The notes under the pieces are model-generated. The model saw nothing but the letters and a program-made list of their open reading frames with translations, searched no databases and was not told where the DNA came from. A program made the translations under genes and the position numbers. DNA of 34,011 nt from an uncultured Gammaproteobacteria bacterium (GTDB lineage Bacteria; Pseudomonadota; Gammaproteobacteria; Pseudomonadales; Pseudohongiellaceae). The first letter of the stretch is position 1; the number at the start of each line of letters is the position of its first letter. Below, piece after piece: positions 14,985-23,083 of this stretch. The stretch covers positions 1-34,011 of the forward strand of contig CAJXIY010000027.1 in NCBI GenBank assembly GCA_913054495.1, in the 5' to 3' direction.

Positions 14985-16568
14985 CTAGCGCGTGAGCCTG
15001 AATGTTGAAAAGGGCTCCAGCGTGTCAATACTGTCCAGGCCTTGGGTCGGCAACCAGGCAAATTGCTTCACCTGAATGCTGTCACTATCGATGTCGAGAA
15101 TGGAAAACCCGTTATTCTCTATCGGATGTTCACGCTCTTGAAGTTCCATACTAATTGGGATCGTGGCGCCACTGCCACGGACAGCGCTGGGCCACCCGGT
15201 GCCGGTACCAATCGGTCCAGCCAGAATAGTGTGAATCGGCTTATCGAAATTGAGCTCACCACTACGGGTAATCATCGCCGAACCGACAGCATGCAAATCG
15301 CCTGAAATGATCAAGGGAATACGCTCATCCTGGCTCGATAACATGGATAGTATGCGCTGATGCTGTGAGAACCAGCCGGACTGCCAGTAAGGTTTGGGGT
15401 TCTCTAGCCCCAGCTGGCCATTGGGCTGTAGATAGTCTGGATACCACTCGCCCCATTTTCCGGCCGACCAGCCAAAGGGTGTTGAAGGAATGTGAATCAG
15501 ATGACGGGTGCTGGCTTCCGCAGCCGTACGTTTCGCCATCCAGCGTTCCGCAGTTTCCTCTACAAAGACTGCTGTCGGTCCTGCCAGGGTAATGAAACGC
15601 CGACAGTCATACATCAGCAATTCCAGCAATGATCCCCATCGGTATGAACCATAGGTCTCACTAGCGCCATTCGCATCAGAACCGGAGAGATGGACCGGGC
15701 GATTTTCATCCGGCATATACTCTGGAAAATACAGGGACTGAGACGCCCTGGCCAGGCGCGCCGTGAAATTGCGTGGCGGGAAGGTAACGATATCATCGGT
15801 GCCTTCATCGTTCTCGAAATAATCGTGGTCATCCTGGGTCAGAATCAGTGGCACTGAGCGGAAATTAATAGCGTACAGAGAAGCAATTTGCTCGTCCTGG
15901 CAGTTGGTCAGCGTGGCTTCGTTCGAGCTGCCAAAAACCGGTAAATCTTCGTCGAATTTGCCGTATTTGCCGTAGATCCGTTCCCTATTCCGCTGCCGCT
16001 GTGCATCGCCAAGCCAGCGCCGTGCAACATTTTGATCCCAGTAGGTCTGATCCCCCACGCCAATGGCAAGGTCTGGTGCAAATGACAGGGCACGGTCCAG
16101 TAAACGCTGACGCATAGTGACTGGTAAATAACGCCATGTGCCGGATTCGGTCTGGGCATTATCGGGACCGCCGGCACAGCTGAATATCAGCAGACGCATG
16201 GATTCAGAATCAGCATCGGGTGAGGGCGTAGTCGCCAGCGGCCAGGAGTCGGCAAAGCGAGAGCCATCCTGGGCATGCAGGGATAATTCGTACTGTTGCG
16301 AGCTTTCTAGCCCACCTGCGCGAAATGACCAGAACCGACCCAGTGTATCGAGCCGCCGACCAGGAATAGTGAGTGCCCCGATGTGTAGGCTGGGATTGCT
16401 CTGGGACTCCACGAAAGAAACCTTCAACAGGATGCTGTCGTGATTCGTCAGGGGAAGGAGATGCTGGATCTGACCACCTGACCAGCTGTCCGCACCACGA
16501 GATATCGAAGGCAGTAACATGGCGCCGGATAAAAGGGAACTATTGCGGATGAACTTTCTGCGGTTCAT
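14985..16568 (-). CDS. Tat-exported PhoD-like alkaline phosphatase/phosphodiesterase
   Basis: A 527-residue protein. ATG 16568 has GAGGA seven bases upstream. Tat signal: N-R-R-K-F-I-R-N at the N-terminus, hydrophobic L-L-S-G-A-M-L-L, then S-R-G-A. An N-terminal Fn3-like part is followed by the metallophosphatase core: L-L-I-F-S-C-A-G-G, G-V-G-D-Q-T-Y-W-D (about residue 173), T-Q-D-D-H-D-Y-F-E-N-D-E-G (about 246) and S-G-D-L-H-A-V-G-S (about 430). These are the PF09423 metal-binding blocks. PhoD-type enzymes use Ca/Fe to release phosphate from monoesters and diesters outside the cytoplasm; the exact substrate is not readable. Transcribed alone, divergent from the TauE gene. Confidence 0.9.
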   Translation of the reverse strand: MNRRKFIRNSSLLSGAMLLPSISRGADSWSGGQIQHLLPLTNHDSILLKVSFVESQSNPSLHIGALTIPGRRLDTLGRFWSFRAGGLESSQQYELSLHAQDGSRFADSWPLATTPSPDADSESMRLLIFSCAGGPDNAQTESGTWRYLPVTMRQRLLDRALSFAPDLAIGVGDQTYWDQNVARRWLGDAQRQRNRERIYGKYGKFDEDLPVFGSSNEATLTNCQDEQIASLYAINFRSVPLILTQDDHDYFENDEGTDDIVTFPPRNFTARLARASQSLYFPEYMPDENRPVHLSGSDANGASETYGSYRWGSLLELLMYDCRRFITLAGPTAVFVEETAERWMAKRTAAEASTRHLIHIPSTPFGWSAGKWGEWYPDYLQPNGQLGLENPKPYWQSGWFSQHQRILSMLSSQDERIPLIISGDLHAVGSAMITRSGELNFDKPIHTILAGPIGTGTGWPSAVRGSGATIPISMELQEREHPIENNGFSILDIDSDSIQVKQFAWLPTQGLDSIDTLEPFSTFRLTR

Positions 16569-16759
16569 TGTGATTCCTCGCCGTCAATAATATAGCTGGG
16601 AACATAACAGAAAAACGCGCTGGCGCGGTAACTTTTACAACCGACGGTGGACTTCATCCGAGATAGCTTTTATTCTTCGCAACGAGCAGCGATTCAATTC
16701 CGCGCCACCAGCCTGCCAAACTCCAAAATAGGTTAAAGCGAACAGAACCAGCCACACTA

Positions 16760-17503
16760 ATGGATTGGATGTATCTTATTCTTGCAACTTTCTTTGCATC
16801 GCTGGTTCAGTCGGCGACGGGATTCGGCTTTGCCCTGATAGCAGTCCCCTTTTTTCTGATCGTATTAAACTCATCAGACGCGATTCAGGTCGTGATTATT
16901 ATTACCCTGATCACGTCAATGTTGCATTGGGTACTAATCAGGAAAGAGACTCCGCTGGACTTGCTAAGATGGCTGTTTGTGGGCTGCACCCTGGGTTTTC
17001 CGCTGGGTGTTCTGATTTATATGCAACTGGAACTGGATGCGCTCAAAATGTTGATAGCGGTATTGATCATCTTGATCAGTATTTACAATGGCTGGCAGAT
17101 GTTCCGCAACCATCGTGCCACCCATGTGCCCGACTCTAAGGACGCAAAACCGGCGGCGCTTACGGTCGTCGGCCTCACGTCCGGGATGATGGCGAGTAGC
17201 ATGGCGATGCCGGGCCCGCCCCTGATGCTTTATTTATCGACCACCGCGCTCGACAAGAATCAAATCCGGGCGGCGATGTTTGCGTTCTTTACATTTTCCT
17301 ATGCCGGCGCGCTTATTATGCAGTCATTATTTATCGGTGTGGGACGGCAAAGCTGGGAGATGGCGGGAATTCTGACACCCGTTGCCATCATAGGATTGTT
17401 CGTCGGACAGTTACTATCGAAGAAGATCAGCGAAGCGTATTTCAAAGCGCTCGTACTAATTATTTTGTTAATGACGGGCAGCGTCATGTTGCTCAACTTA
17501 TAG
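16760..17503 (+). CDS. TauE/SafE family anion exporter (possible CuyZ-like sulfite exporter)
   Basis: A 247-residue membrane protein with seven or eight helices. The first half holds A-T-F-F-A-S-L-V-Q-S-A-T-G-F-G-F-A-L-I-A-V-P, the family's first repeat signature; the second repeat is G-L-T-S-G-M-M-A-S-S-M-A-M-P-G-P-P-L-M-L. This matches PF01925 TauE/SafE, which exports sulfite, sulfoacetate or related anions. ATG 16760 is used, though ATG 16769 is possible; neither has a strong ribosome site. The gene ends 16 bases before a PLP lyase gene. In cysteate degraders (cuyZ-cuyA in Roseovarius) a TauE-type exporter is paired with such a lyase to dispose of sulfite, so the same job is proposed here by inference. 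Confidence 0.9.
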   Translation: MDWMYLILATFFASLVQSATGFGFALIAVPFFLIVLNSSDAIQVVIIITLITSMLHWVLIRKETPLDLLRWLFVGCTLGFPLGVLIYMQLELDALKMLIAVLIILISIYNGWQMFRNHRATHVPDSKDAKPAALTVVGLTSGMMASSMAMPGPPLMLYLSTTALDKNQIRAAMFAFFTFSYAGALIMQSLFIGVGRQSWEMAGILTPVAIIGLFVGQLLSKKISEAYFKALVLIILLMTGSVMLLNL

Positions 17504-17519
17504 GAAAGATGAAAATTAC

Positions 17520-18536
17520 ATGCTAACTGACAAATTCCCAAGAGCCATCCTGTCGCACACCCCAACACCCCTTGAGTTTCTAAAAAACATGACTTCGAAT
17601 CTTGGGGGCGCAGATATCTGGATAAAACGGGACGACTGCACCGGCCTCGCCATGGGGGGAAATAAATCCAGGCAACTGGAATATTATTTGGGCGAGGCGA
17701 TTGCGCAGAAAGCCGACACCATTCTCATCACCGGTGCCGTGCAATCCAATTACGCTCGCTGCGCCGTTGCCGCCGCCCGAAAATGCGGTATGGAAGTTGA
17801 AGTGCAACTGGAAGATAGAACCCCCGATCGACCCCAGGAGTACCACAATTCCGGAAATCCCTATTTGATGAAGATGATGGGCGCAAAAATCCATTATTAT
17901 CCAGACGGCGAAGATGAGGAAGGCGCGGACAATTCACTCTATGAAATGGCAGAAAAGTTAAGGAGTGACGGCAAAAATCCCTACGTGATTCCCCTCAGCG
18001 GAAGTCAACCGCCCCTGGGTGCACTGGGATATGTCGATTGTGCGGAAGAACTGTTGCAGCAGTTTGACGAGTTAAAGCTTCAAGTAGATGGCATTATTAT
18101 TGGCACAGGCAGCGCCATGACCCACGCGGGACTGCTCGCAGGTCTACGCGCAATGGCGAGCAAGATTCCGGTTTATGGATTTTGCGTGAGGCGCGATAAA
18201 GCATCTCAGACCCTTCGCGTGTTCGAAAAAGCCAAAATAGTAGCTGAAATGATTGGCCACCCGGGCATCATCAGTGCCGACGATATTTGGGTTGATGACA
18301 GGATGTTGCGCCCGGGGTATGGGCAGCTTAATAGCGATGTTTTATCAGCGATTCATAAAACCGCCGAATGTGAAGGCATCCTGATAGATCCGGTTTATAC
18401 CGGGAAGGCCATGGCTGGGCTGATTTACCTGGTTGAGAACAAACATTTTTCTGCAGATCAAAATATCGTATTTCTTCACTCGGGAGGCACACCGGCGGTA
18501 TTCGGGTATCCTGAAATTCTCGAAGAGAAACTATGA
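17520..18536 (+). CDS. PLP-dependent D-cysteine desulfhydrase/L-cysteate sulfo-lyase family enzyme
   Basis: A 338-residue fold-type II PLP enzyme. Start ATG 17520, with AGGAAAG upstream. The PLP lysine is K49 in G-G-N-K-S-R-Q-L-E; I-K-R-D-D precedes it. T-G-A-V-Q-S-N-Y-A-R is the substrate loop, with Tyr where many relatives have His or Gln. I-G-T-G-S-A-M-T-H-A-G-L holds the phosphate-binding turn, and I-D-P-V-Y-T-G-K-A-M-A-G-L and H-S-G-G-T-P-A-V-F-G are family landmarks. The family covers ACC deaminase, D-cysteine desulfhydrase and L-cysteate sulfo-lyase (CuyA). Being next to a TauE exporter favours a sulfite-releasing lyase, yielding pyruvate and ammonium; this is inference. The stop overlaps the convergent permease gene's stop by six bases. 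Confidence 0.88.
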   Translation: MLTDKFPRAILSHTPTPLEFLKNMTSNLGGADIWIKRDDCTGLAMGGNKSRQLEYYLGEAIAQKADTILITGAVQSNYARCAVAAARKCGMEVEVQLEDRTPDRPQEYHNSGNPYLMKMMGAKIHYYPDGEDEEGADNSLYEMAEKLRSDGKNPYVIPLSGSQPPLGALGYVDCAEELLQQFDELKLQVDGIIIGTGSAMTHAGLLAGLRAMASKIPVYGFCVRRDKASQTLRVFEKAKIVAEMIGHPGIISADDIWVDDRMLRPGYGQLNSDVLSAIHKTAECEGILIDPVYTGKAMAGLIYLVENKHFSADQNIVFLHSGGTPAVFGYPEILEEKL

Positions 18537-19850
18537 TTGCGCTGGTTTCCTTTTGAATTGCTTATTGGCAAAATAGAAGAGATTTCCGAGCATCATAAAC
18601 CCAATCAGGTAGACCCAGGAATTCAAAGTTGCCTGTGAAATAGCGAAGGCAATCACCAGCAAGGCGATTCCTGGGACAAAAAACCCACCGGCCAGGGGCA
18701 TTGCTTCCCGGGCCGTCTCTGCGTCGGCATTCTTTTTGATTATGGGCAAGGCAAGCGTGCAAATCCCATAGGCCATCATCCTCGCCAGCGCACTGGCCAC
18801 CGCAAGATACACAAAGGTTCCGGATATCGCCAATAGAAACACCAATGTGCTGAAAAATAAAATTGAGTTCACCGGTGTATTGTATTTTGCCTGGATCATG
18901 CCAAACCATTCAGGCAAGTCCCCGTCTCTGGACATGGTGAATGAAATTCTGGAACTGGAAATAAGTGAACTCGTCACATTACCGGTAATTGAAAAAATAG
19001 CAGTTAAGATAATCACTACGACTCCAGCGGTTCCCAGTAACGCTCTCCCCATCTCCACAAGCGGTGCGCCGTCGTTGCCCTCTGGAGCCACTGCAACGTA
19101 AGCAAGCTGAACTAAAAAATAGAACACCGTGATGAACAACATCATGGTTATCAGCGCCCTTGGCATGGTTTTTTTAGGGTTTTTGGTTTCCCCTGCACTC
19201 ACCAACGACGATTCAAATCCAACAAAGGCAAATAGAATGAGAAGCGTAAGTGCGCCAGCGTCATCGATGCGGGGAAATTCACTGGGTATAAGAACTTCAG
19301 GCGTTAAATATTGAAACGCGAGAATGATCATGACAAGCAGTGGCAGCGTCTTGAAGAACGTCAGGATATTGATGACCTGAATGGCCTTTTTGATGCCGAG
19401 AACATTGATAAAAGTAAGCAGCGCAATGACCAGAAAGATCATGAAATCGCGCAATAATCCACCCGTTGCGCCATCCCAAAGATAGGCGACATAGTCAAAC
19501 AACACATTAACATTGGCGGCAAAGGAGGCCACCCGTCCCATATAGAGCAGCCAACCAGTCTGAAAACCGGCCCAAGGACCAAACGCAGAGCCGGCGTACA
19601 AAATGGGGCCCCCGGTATTACTGAAATAGCTGGCCAGTACCGCGAAGGTTAAGACAACGGGAATGATCAACACACCGAATATGAGAAACAGCCAGGGACT
19701 GAAACTTCCCGCCATCTCCATGAGTGTGCCCGGCAAGCCATAGATCCCCGCGCCAATCACACAATTGAGAACCAGGAACAAGGCTCCCCATTTACCAATA
19801 TCCCGTTTTAACCCGGCCGATGATTCTTCGTTCGTTTCCCTACCAGCCAT
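18531..19850 (-). CDS. APC family amino-acid permease
   Basis: A 439-residue polytopic protein with about 12 hydrophobic helices. ATG 19850 follows an AGGGGGA ribosome site. The first helix has the APC signature L-N-C-V-I-G-A-G-I-Y-G-L-P-G, and helix 6 contains F-A-F-V-G-F-E-S-S-L-V-S-A-G-E-T-K-N-P-K-K-T-M-P, typical of PF13520/PF00324 amino-acid and polyamine transporters. Substrate cannot be told from sequence. It is convergent with the PLP lyase gene and shares its last six bases, where CTA is a Leu codon one way and a TAG stop the other. Its location suggests it could import the lyase substrate, but it is not in the same operon. Confidence 0.92.
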   Translation of the reverse strand: MAGRETNEESSAGLKRDIGKWGALFLVLNCVIGAGIYGLPGTLMEMAGSFSPWLFLIFGVLIIPVVLTFAVLASYFSNTGGPILYAGSAFGPWAGFQTGWLLYMGRVASFAANVNVLFDYVAYLWDGATGGLLRDFMIFLVIALLTFINVLGIKKAIQVINILTFFKTLPLLVMIILAFQYLTPEVLIPSEFPRIDDAGALTLLILFAFVGFESSLVSAGETKNPKKTMPRALITMMLFITVFYFLVQLAYVAVAPEGNDGAPLVEMGRALLGTAGVVVIILTAIFSITGNVTSSLISSSRISFTMSRDGDLPEWFGMIQAKYNTPVNSILFFSTLVFLLAISGTFVYLAVASALARMMAYGICTLALPIIKKNADAETAREAMPLAGGFFVPGIALLVIAFAISQATLNSWVYLIGFMMLGNLFYFANKQFKRKPAQS

Positions 19851-19932
19851 TCTATTCCCCCTGCCTTTATGTTTTCAGATACCACCTGGATCGCAATATT
19901 GAATGTGACCGGACACGCTGGATGCTGTCAAG

Positions 19933-19990
19933 AATAAATGGGGTCAGAGTAAAAATACAGTGCTGTATTTTTACTCTGACCCCATTTATT
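19933..19990. repeat. Perfect REP-like palindrome (28-bp arms, 2-base loop)
   Basis: The arm AATAAATGGGGTCAGAGT and its continuation (19933-19960) is matched without error by its reverse complement at 19963-19990, leaving only TG between. The GGGGTCAGAGTAAAA core resembles REP elements tied to REP-associated tyrosine transposases (TnpA-REP, Y1 HuH family); no transposase gene lies in this window. It sits between the divergent permease and FAD oxidoreductase genes, and could act as a bidirectional terminator or insulator. Confidence 0.9.
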
Positions 19991-20072
19991 TTAATCTGAC
20001 GCGAATCTGCGTTAATATCTTCACGCTGGTTTATTTCCACAGGCGAGCTGGTTCAGGACCGCATCGAATAAT

Positions 20073-21332
20073 ATGAGTCGCAGAAAATTTTTGATAGCCA
20101 TGGGTGGTATCGCCATCGCCTCGACACCTGGAATCCTGTTGGCCGGACGCTCGCGTCTCGCTGTGGGCGTCATCGGAGGCGGCATCATGGGCGCTTCGAT
20201 TGCCTTACACCTTGCTCAGGCCGGAGTCGACGTCACCGTATTCGAAAAAACGGCCATTGCCAGCGGCGCCACCGGTAAATCCTTCGCCTGGCTGAATGCA
20301 TTCAGTGATGACTCACACTACCGGGATCTCAGGTTGCAGAGCCTGCGGGCTTATCACCAACTGGAGGCGGAGATGCAGTTGGATATCACCTGGGGCGGCA
20401 GCCTGCTGTGGAAGCAGCAACCTGAGGCCGCAGCAGCACTAAGTGAGCGCGCGCAAAGATTGGACCGAGCCGGCTATAGAATGAGCGTTCTGGGGCCGAA
20501 AGAGTTTTCTGAGCTGGCGCCAAATCTTGCGCCCGGTGCATTTGAAACCGCCGTCTATGCGGGCCTGGATGGGCATCTCGATCCCGTTCAAGTGACCAAT
20601 AAATTTCTCGATCAAGCCAGGAAATATGGCGCTCGGGTGCTCTATCCCTGTGAGGTGACGGATCTGAAATTTTCTGGCAGTCGCCTGACCGGCGTTGCCA
20701 CTACCAGTGGAGAATACTCCCTGGACCGACTCGTGATCGCGGCGGGGGTCGACACGCCGGCCCTGGCAGCAAAGATCGACTATGTTGCGCCGCTGAAACA
20801 CGCACCGGGAATTCTTGCCCACAGCGTGCCTCTACGACCGCTTATTCGAACGGTAAACGAGCATCTGCCAGTCTCCTTCAAACAAACCTCAAGCGGCAGT
20901 ATCGTCGGCACAGACAGTTACTATGCGCCGGAGATTCCCGCGCATCGCGATATCCTGCAAGGGCGTCAGGATTTTCCCGGCATGGAGCTACGTAGCCTGC
21001 ATGGCAGACGTATCCTGGACAGGATTGCGACTATGCTTCCGGGTGCGCGTGGTGTAGGTCTGCAACGATTGACTCTGGGTTTTCGACCACTGCCCGAAGA
21101 TGGCTTTCCCATCGTCGGCTATATTCCGGGATTCGACGATGTCTATATTGCCGTCACCCACAGCGGTGTTACCCTGGCCGCCATCATGGGCGAGATAATT
21201 CGTCGCGAGATTCTCACTGATATAACGCTCGACGCCTTTGCACCCTATAGGCCGCAGCGGTTTATCGGCCAGGTCGCTCATTCTCAAGCCACCGACGACA
21301 AAGCTCGCCTCCTCTCAGCGGTCAATGATTGA
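20073..21332 (+). CDS. Tat-signal FAD-dependent oxidoreductase (DAO family)
   Basis: A 419-residue protein. It starts M-S-R-R-K-F-L-I-A-M-G-G, a Tat signal with hydrophobic segment to residue 25. The FAD site follows at once: V-G-V-I-G-G-G-I-M-G-A-S (31-42), V-T-V-F-E-K (acidic end of strand two), then G-A-T-G-K-S-F-A-W-L-N-A. Late in the protein, L-G-F-R-P-L-P-E-D-G-F-P-I-V-G and V-T-H-S-G-V-T-L complete the PF01266 fold (glycine/D-amino acid oxidase type). Most relatives oxidise amines or imino acids in the cytoplasm; this copy appears exported with its flavin. Substrate unknown. ATG 20073 has a weak ribosome site (CAGGA, rather far). The promoter region includes the perfect palindrome. Confidence 0.9.
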   Translation: MSRRKFLIAMGGIAIASTPGILLAGRSRLAVGVIGGGIMGASIALHLAQAGVDVTVFEKTAIASGATGKSFAWLNAFSDDSHYRDLRLQSLRAYHQLEAEMQLDITWGGSLLWKQQPEAAAALSERAQRLDRAGYRMSVLGPKEFSELAPNLAPGAFETAVYAGLDGHLDPVQVTNKFLDQARKYGARVLYPCEVTDLKFSGSRLTGVATTSGEYSLDRLVIAAGVDTPALAAKIDYVAPLKHAPGILAHSVPLRPLIRTVNEHLPVSFKQTSSGSIVGTDSYYAPEIPAHRDILQGRQDFPGMELRSLHGRRILDRIATMLPGARGVGLQRLTLGFRPLPEDGFPIVGYIPGFDDVYIAVTHSGVTLAAIMGEIIRREILTDITLDAFAPYRPQRFIGQVAHSQATDDKARLLSAVND

Positions 21333-21370
21333 TGCCTTATTCAGATCGATCCGGATTCAGGGAAAACAAG

Positions 21371-22129
21371 TCATTGTTGATATTCCCATTTCTGACCGGG
21401 CATTAACCGTACGACTTCGATCTCTTCGCCCATACGCTTCGCTTCTTCTTCGGCATCCGCTCCAGAACTTCGCAGGCCAAACAGAAATGGAATGGGCTTT
21501 TGCGAATCGTGAATGGGGACTAGAGTCTTCGAACCCAGAATACGTGTTGCCTCAACCGCATCCCTCCCGTCCATTACGAGCTTCAAGAGATTGAACAAAT
21601 GAAAGCCATTGACAGGTACTAAGACTACGTCGATGCAAGAGCTACCCATTCGATCCCGATACTGTCGAAGCGGTTCGAGGTCACAGGCTTCACTCCCGAA
21701 AAATACACGAAGATCTGGTGTGCACAGGACGTAATTGTTGACCTTTAAACCGGCGGAGTGTTGAGCGGCGACGACTTCGAACGACAATCGATCCGAGATT
21801 CGACGACTCGCGTTCCACTCAAGTACTTCGACATGCTTGAATCCAACCGCCCGTGCGCTACGCTCCATTGATTTTGTGGCAACAAACACGGGCGTTTCAT
21901 CCTTATACTCATATGACTCCAAGGAGCCAATCTGCCAATGATCGAACACTGAGTGACCAACGAGAATTGCCGAGAGCCTAGGAAGTTGCGAGACCTTCAT
22001 CCCGATTGGTTCATTCCAATTCATATACCAGCGTTTTGTGAAATAGGGATCGGTCAGAACGGCATCCTTACCAAATTGGAGAAGGACACAAGAGTTGATA
22101 ACACGCGTCACAGAAAATGATGCGTTCAT
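21371..22129 (-). CDS. MBL-fold hydrolase-like protein with incomplete metal motif
   Basis: A 252-residue protein of the UlaG/RNase Z-like beta-lactamase fold. It starts V-T-R-V-I-N-S-C-V-L-L-Q-F-G and V-L-T-D-P-Y-F, as in UlaG-type proteins. The core motif is G-H59-S-V-F-D63-H64: first His and Asp-His are kept, but the second His of H-x-H-x-D-H is Val. A-A-Q-H-S-A-G, V-L-V-P-V-N-G-F-H and P-I-H-D-S mark later metal positions. One metal site may be altered, so activity could differ from lactonases of this fold. No signal peptide. It is divergent from a TetR-type regulator gene, a common arrangement for a regulator and its target. Confidence 0.8.
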   Translation of the reverse strand: MNASFSVTRVINSCVLLQFGKDAVLTDPYFTKRWYMNWNEPIGMKVSQLPRLSAILVGHSVFDHWQIGSLESYEYKDETPVFVATKSMERSARAVGFKHVEVLEWNASRRISDRLSFEVVAAQHSAGLKVNNYVLCTPDLRVFFGSEACDLEPLRQYRDRMGSSCIDVVLVPVNGFHLFNLLKLVMDGRDAVEATRILGSKTLVPIHDSQKPIPFLFGLRSSGADAEEEAKRMGEEIEVVRLMPGQKWEYQQ

Positions 22130-22386
22130 AAGATCAATCCTCTGGTAAAATGGCAGGCGCCATCCAAGCCGGGGTCGTTTTAACCAACATGAAAATCGGA
22201 AATGTCATTTCAGTTCCTTAGATTTCACCATGAGACCTTCCAAGGTGGTTTGGCTGTCACCACTGCAACTGCCTGCGAGCCGTAACGTGAAGTTTGTCCA
22301 ATCAGCCCTGCATCAGACGTGACTTGTCGCCTTCAGGTGACAATGTTATTTTCTGTCAATCTCACGAAAATAAGTACTCGCATCAA

Positions 22387-22986
22387 ATGCCGAAAGATCA
22401 AACCGCCATACACCCTCGAAAACGCCCGCGTCAGGCACGCGCGGCAGCTACATTTGACGCCATTCTGGAGGCTGCTGCTCGCATTTTGGAAAAAGACGGA
22501 TTTGACTCTGTGAACACCAATGCAGTCGCCGAACTTGCAGGAGTTAGCGTTGGTTCACTGTATCAATACTTTCCCACTAAAGAGTCAATTCTTGCTGAAC
22601 TGGTCAGGTTCTATAGAAATGTATTGAAAGAAAAAGTGGAGAGTGCTGTTGCATGGGGAATGGATAAGACATTAGAGGAGACCATAGACTTGTTGCTTGA
22701 CGCGGCCGTGTCACATCAACTCGAACGCCCTGAATTAGCCTTGGCACTTGAACAGGTCGAATCCATTTTACCACTCGATAACGAAACGCTCGCATTGACC
22801 CAGACGATGGTCGACAACGTTGAGATGTTACTTTCCGCGCACAATGTGTCAAATCCAGGAGAGACCTCCCGCGACATCGTCGCTTTAGCAAGAGGTATCG
22901 TCGATGCCGCAGGACTTGCAAAGGAAATCGACCAAGCTGCCATTCATCGAAGAGTACGACGCGCTGTATTCGGATACCTTTCCTAA
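22387..22986 (+). CDS. TetR/AcrR family transcriptional regulator
   Basis: A 199-residue repressor-type protein. ATG 22387 (MPKDQT) is chosen; an in-frame TTG at 22294 is less likely. The DNA-binding domain is classic: A-A-A-R-I-L-E-K-D-G-F-D-S-V-N-T-N-A-V-A-E-L-A-G-V-S-V-G-S-L-Y-Q-Y-F then P-T-K-E-S-I-L-A-E-L, in the first 80 residues. The remaining helices form a ligand-binding and dimer domain with no recognisable specificity. The divergent MBL-fold gene starts 257 bases away. A short inverted repeat, ACCTT-CC-AAGGT at 22235-22246, lies between them and could be an operator (weak). Confidence 0.93.
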   Translation: MPKDQTAIHPRKRPRQARAAATFDAILEAAARILEKDGFDSVNTNAVAELAGVSVGSLYQYFPTKESILAELVRFYRNVLKEKVESAVAWGMDKTLEETIDLLLDAAVSHQLERPELALALEQVESILPLDNETLALTQTMVDNVEMLLSAHNVSNPGETSRDIVALARGIVDAAGLAKEIDQAAIHRRVRRAVFGYLS

Positions 22987-23019
22987 ATAAGGGAAGGAGA
23001 GAAGGTCAACAAAATCGCG

Positions 23020-23083
23020 GGGTCGGGTCTTGCATGTTAGCGCCCAGATGTCTTGTCCACGCTAATATGCAAGACCTGATCCC
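23020..23083. repeat. REP-like hairpin overlapping the end of the formyltransferase gene
   Basis: Left arm 23020-23042 and right arm 23060-23083 are near-perfect inverted repeats around a shared TGCA-containing core (left GTCTTGCATGTTAGCG, right CGCTAATATGCAAGAC), with a 17-base spacer. The two mismatches are of the G:T kind, which would be G:U pairs in RNA; one base is unpaired. The right arm supplies the last codons and stop of the 23062-23877 gene. A related half-site lies at 8927-8948. Confidence 0.82.
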
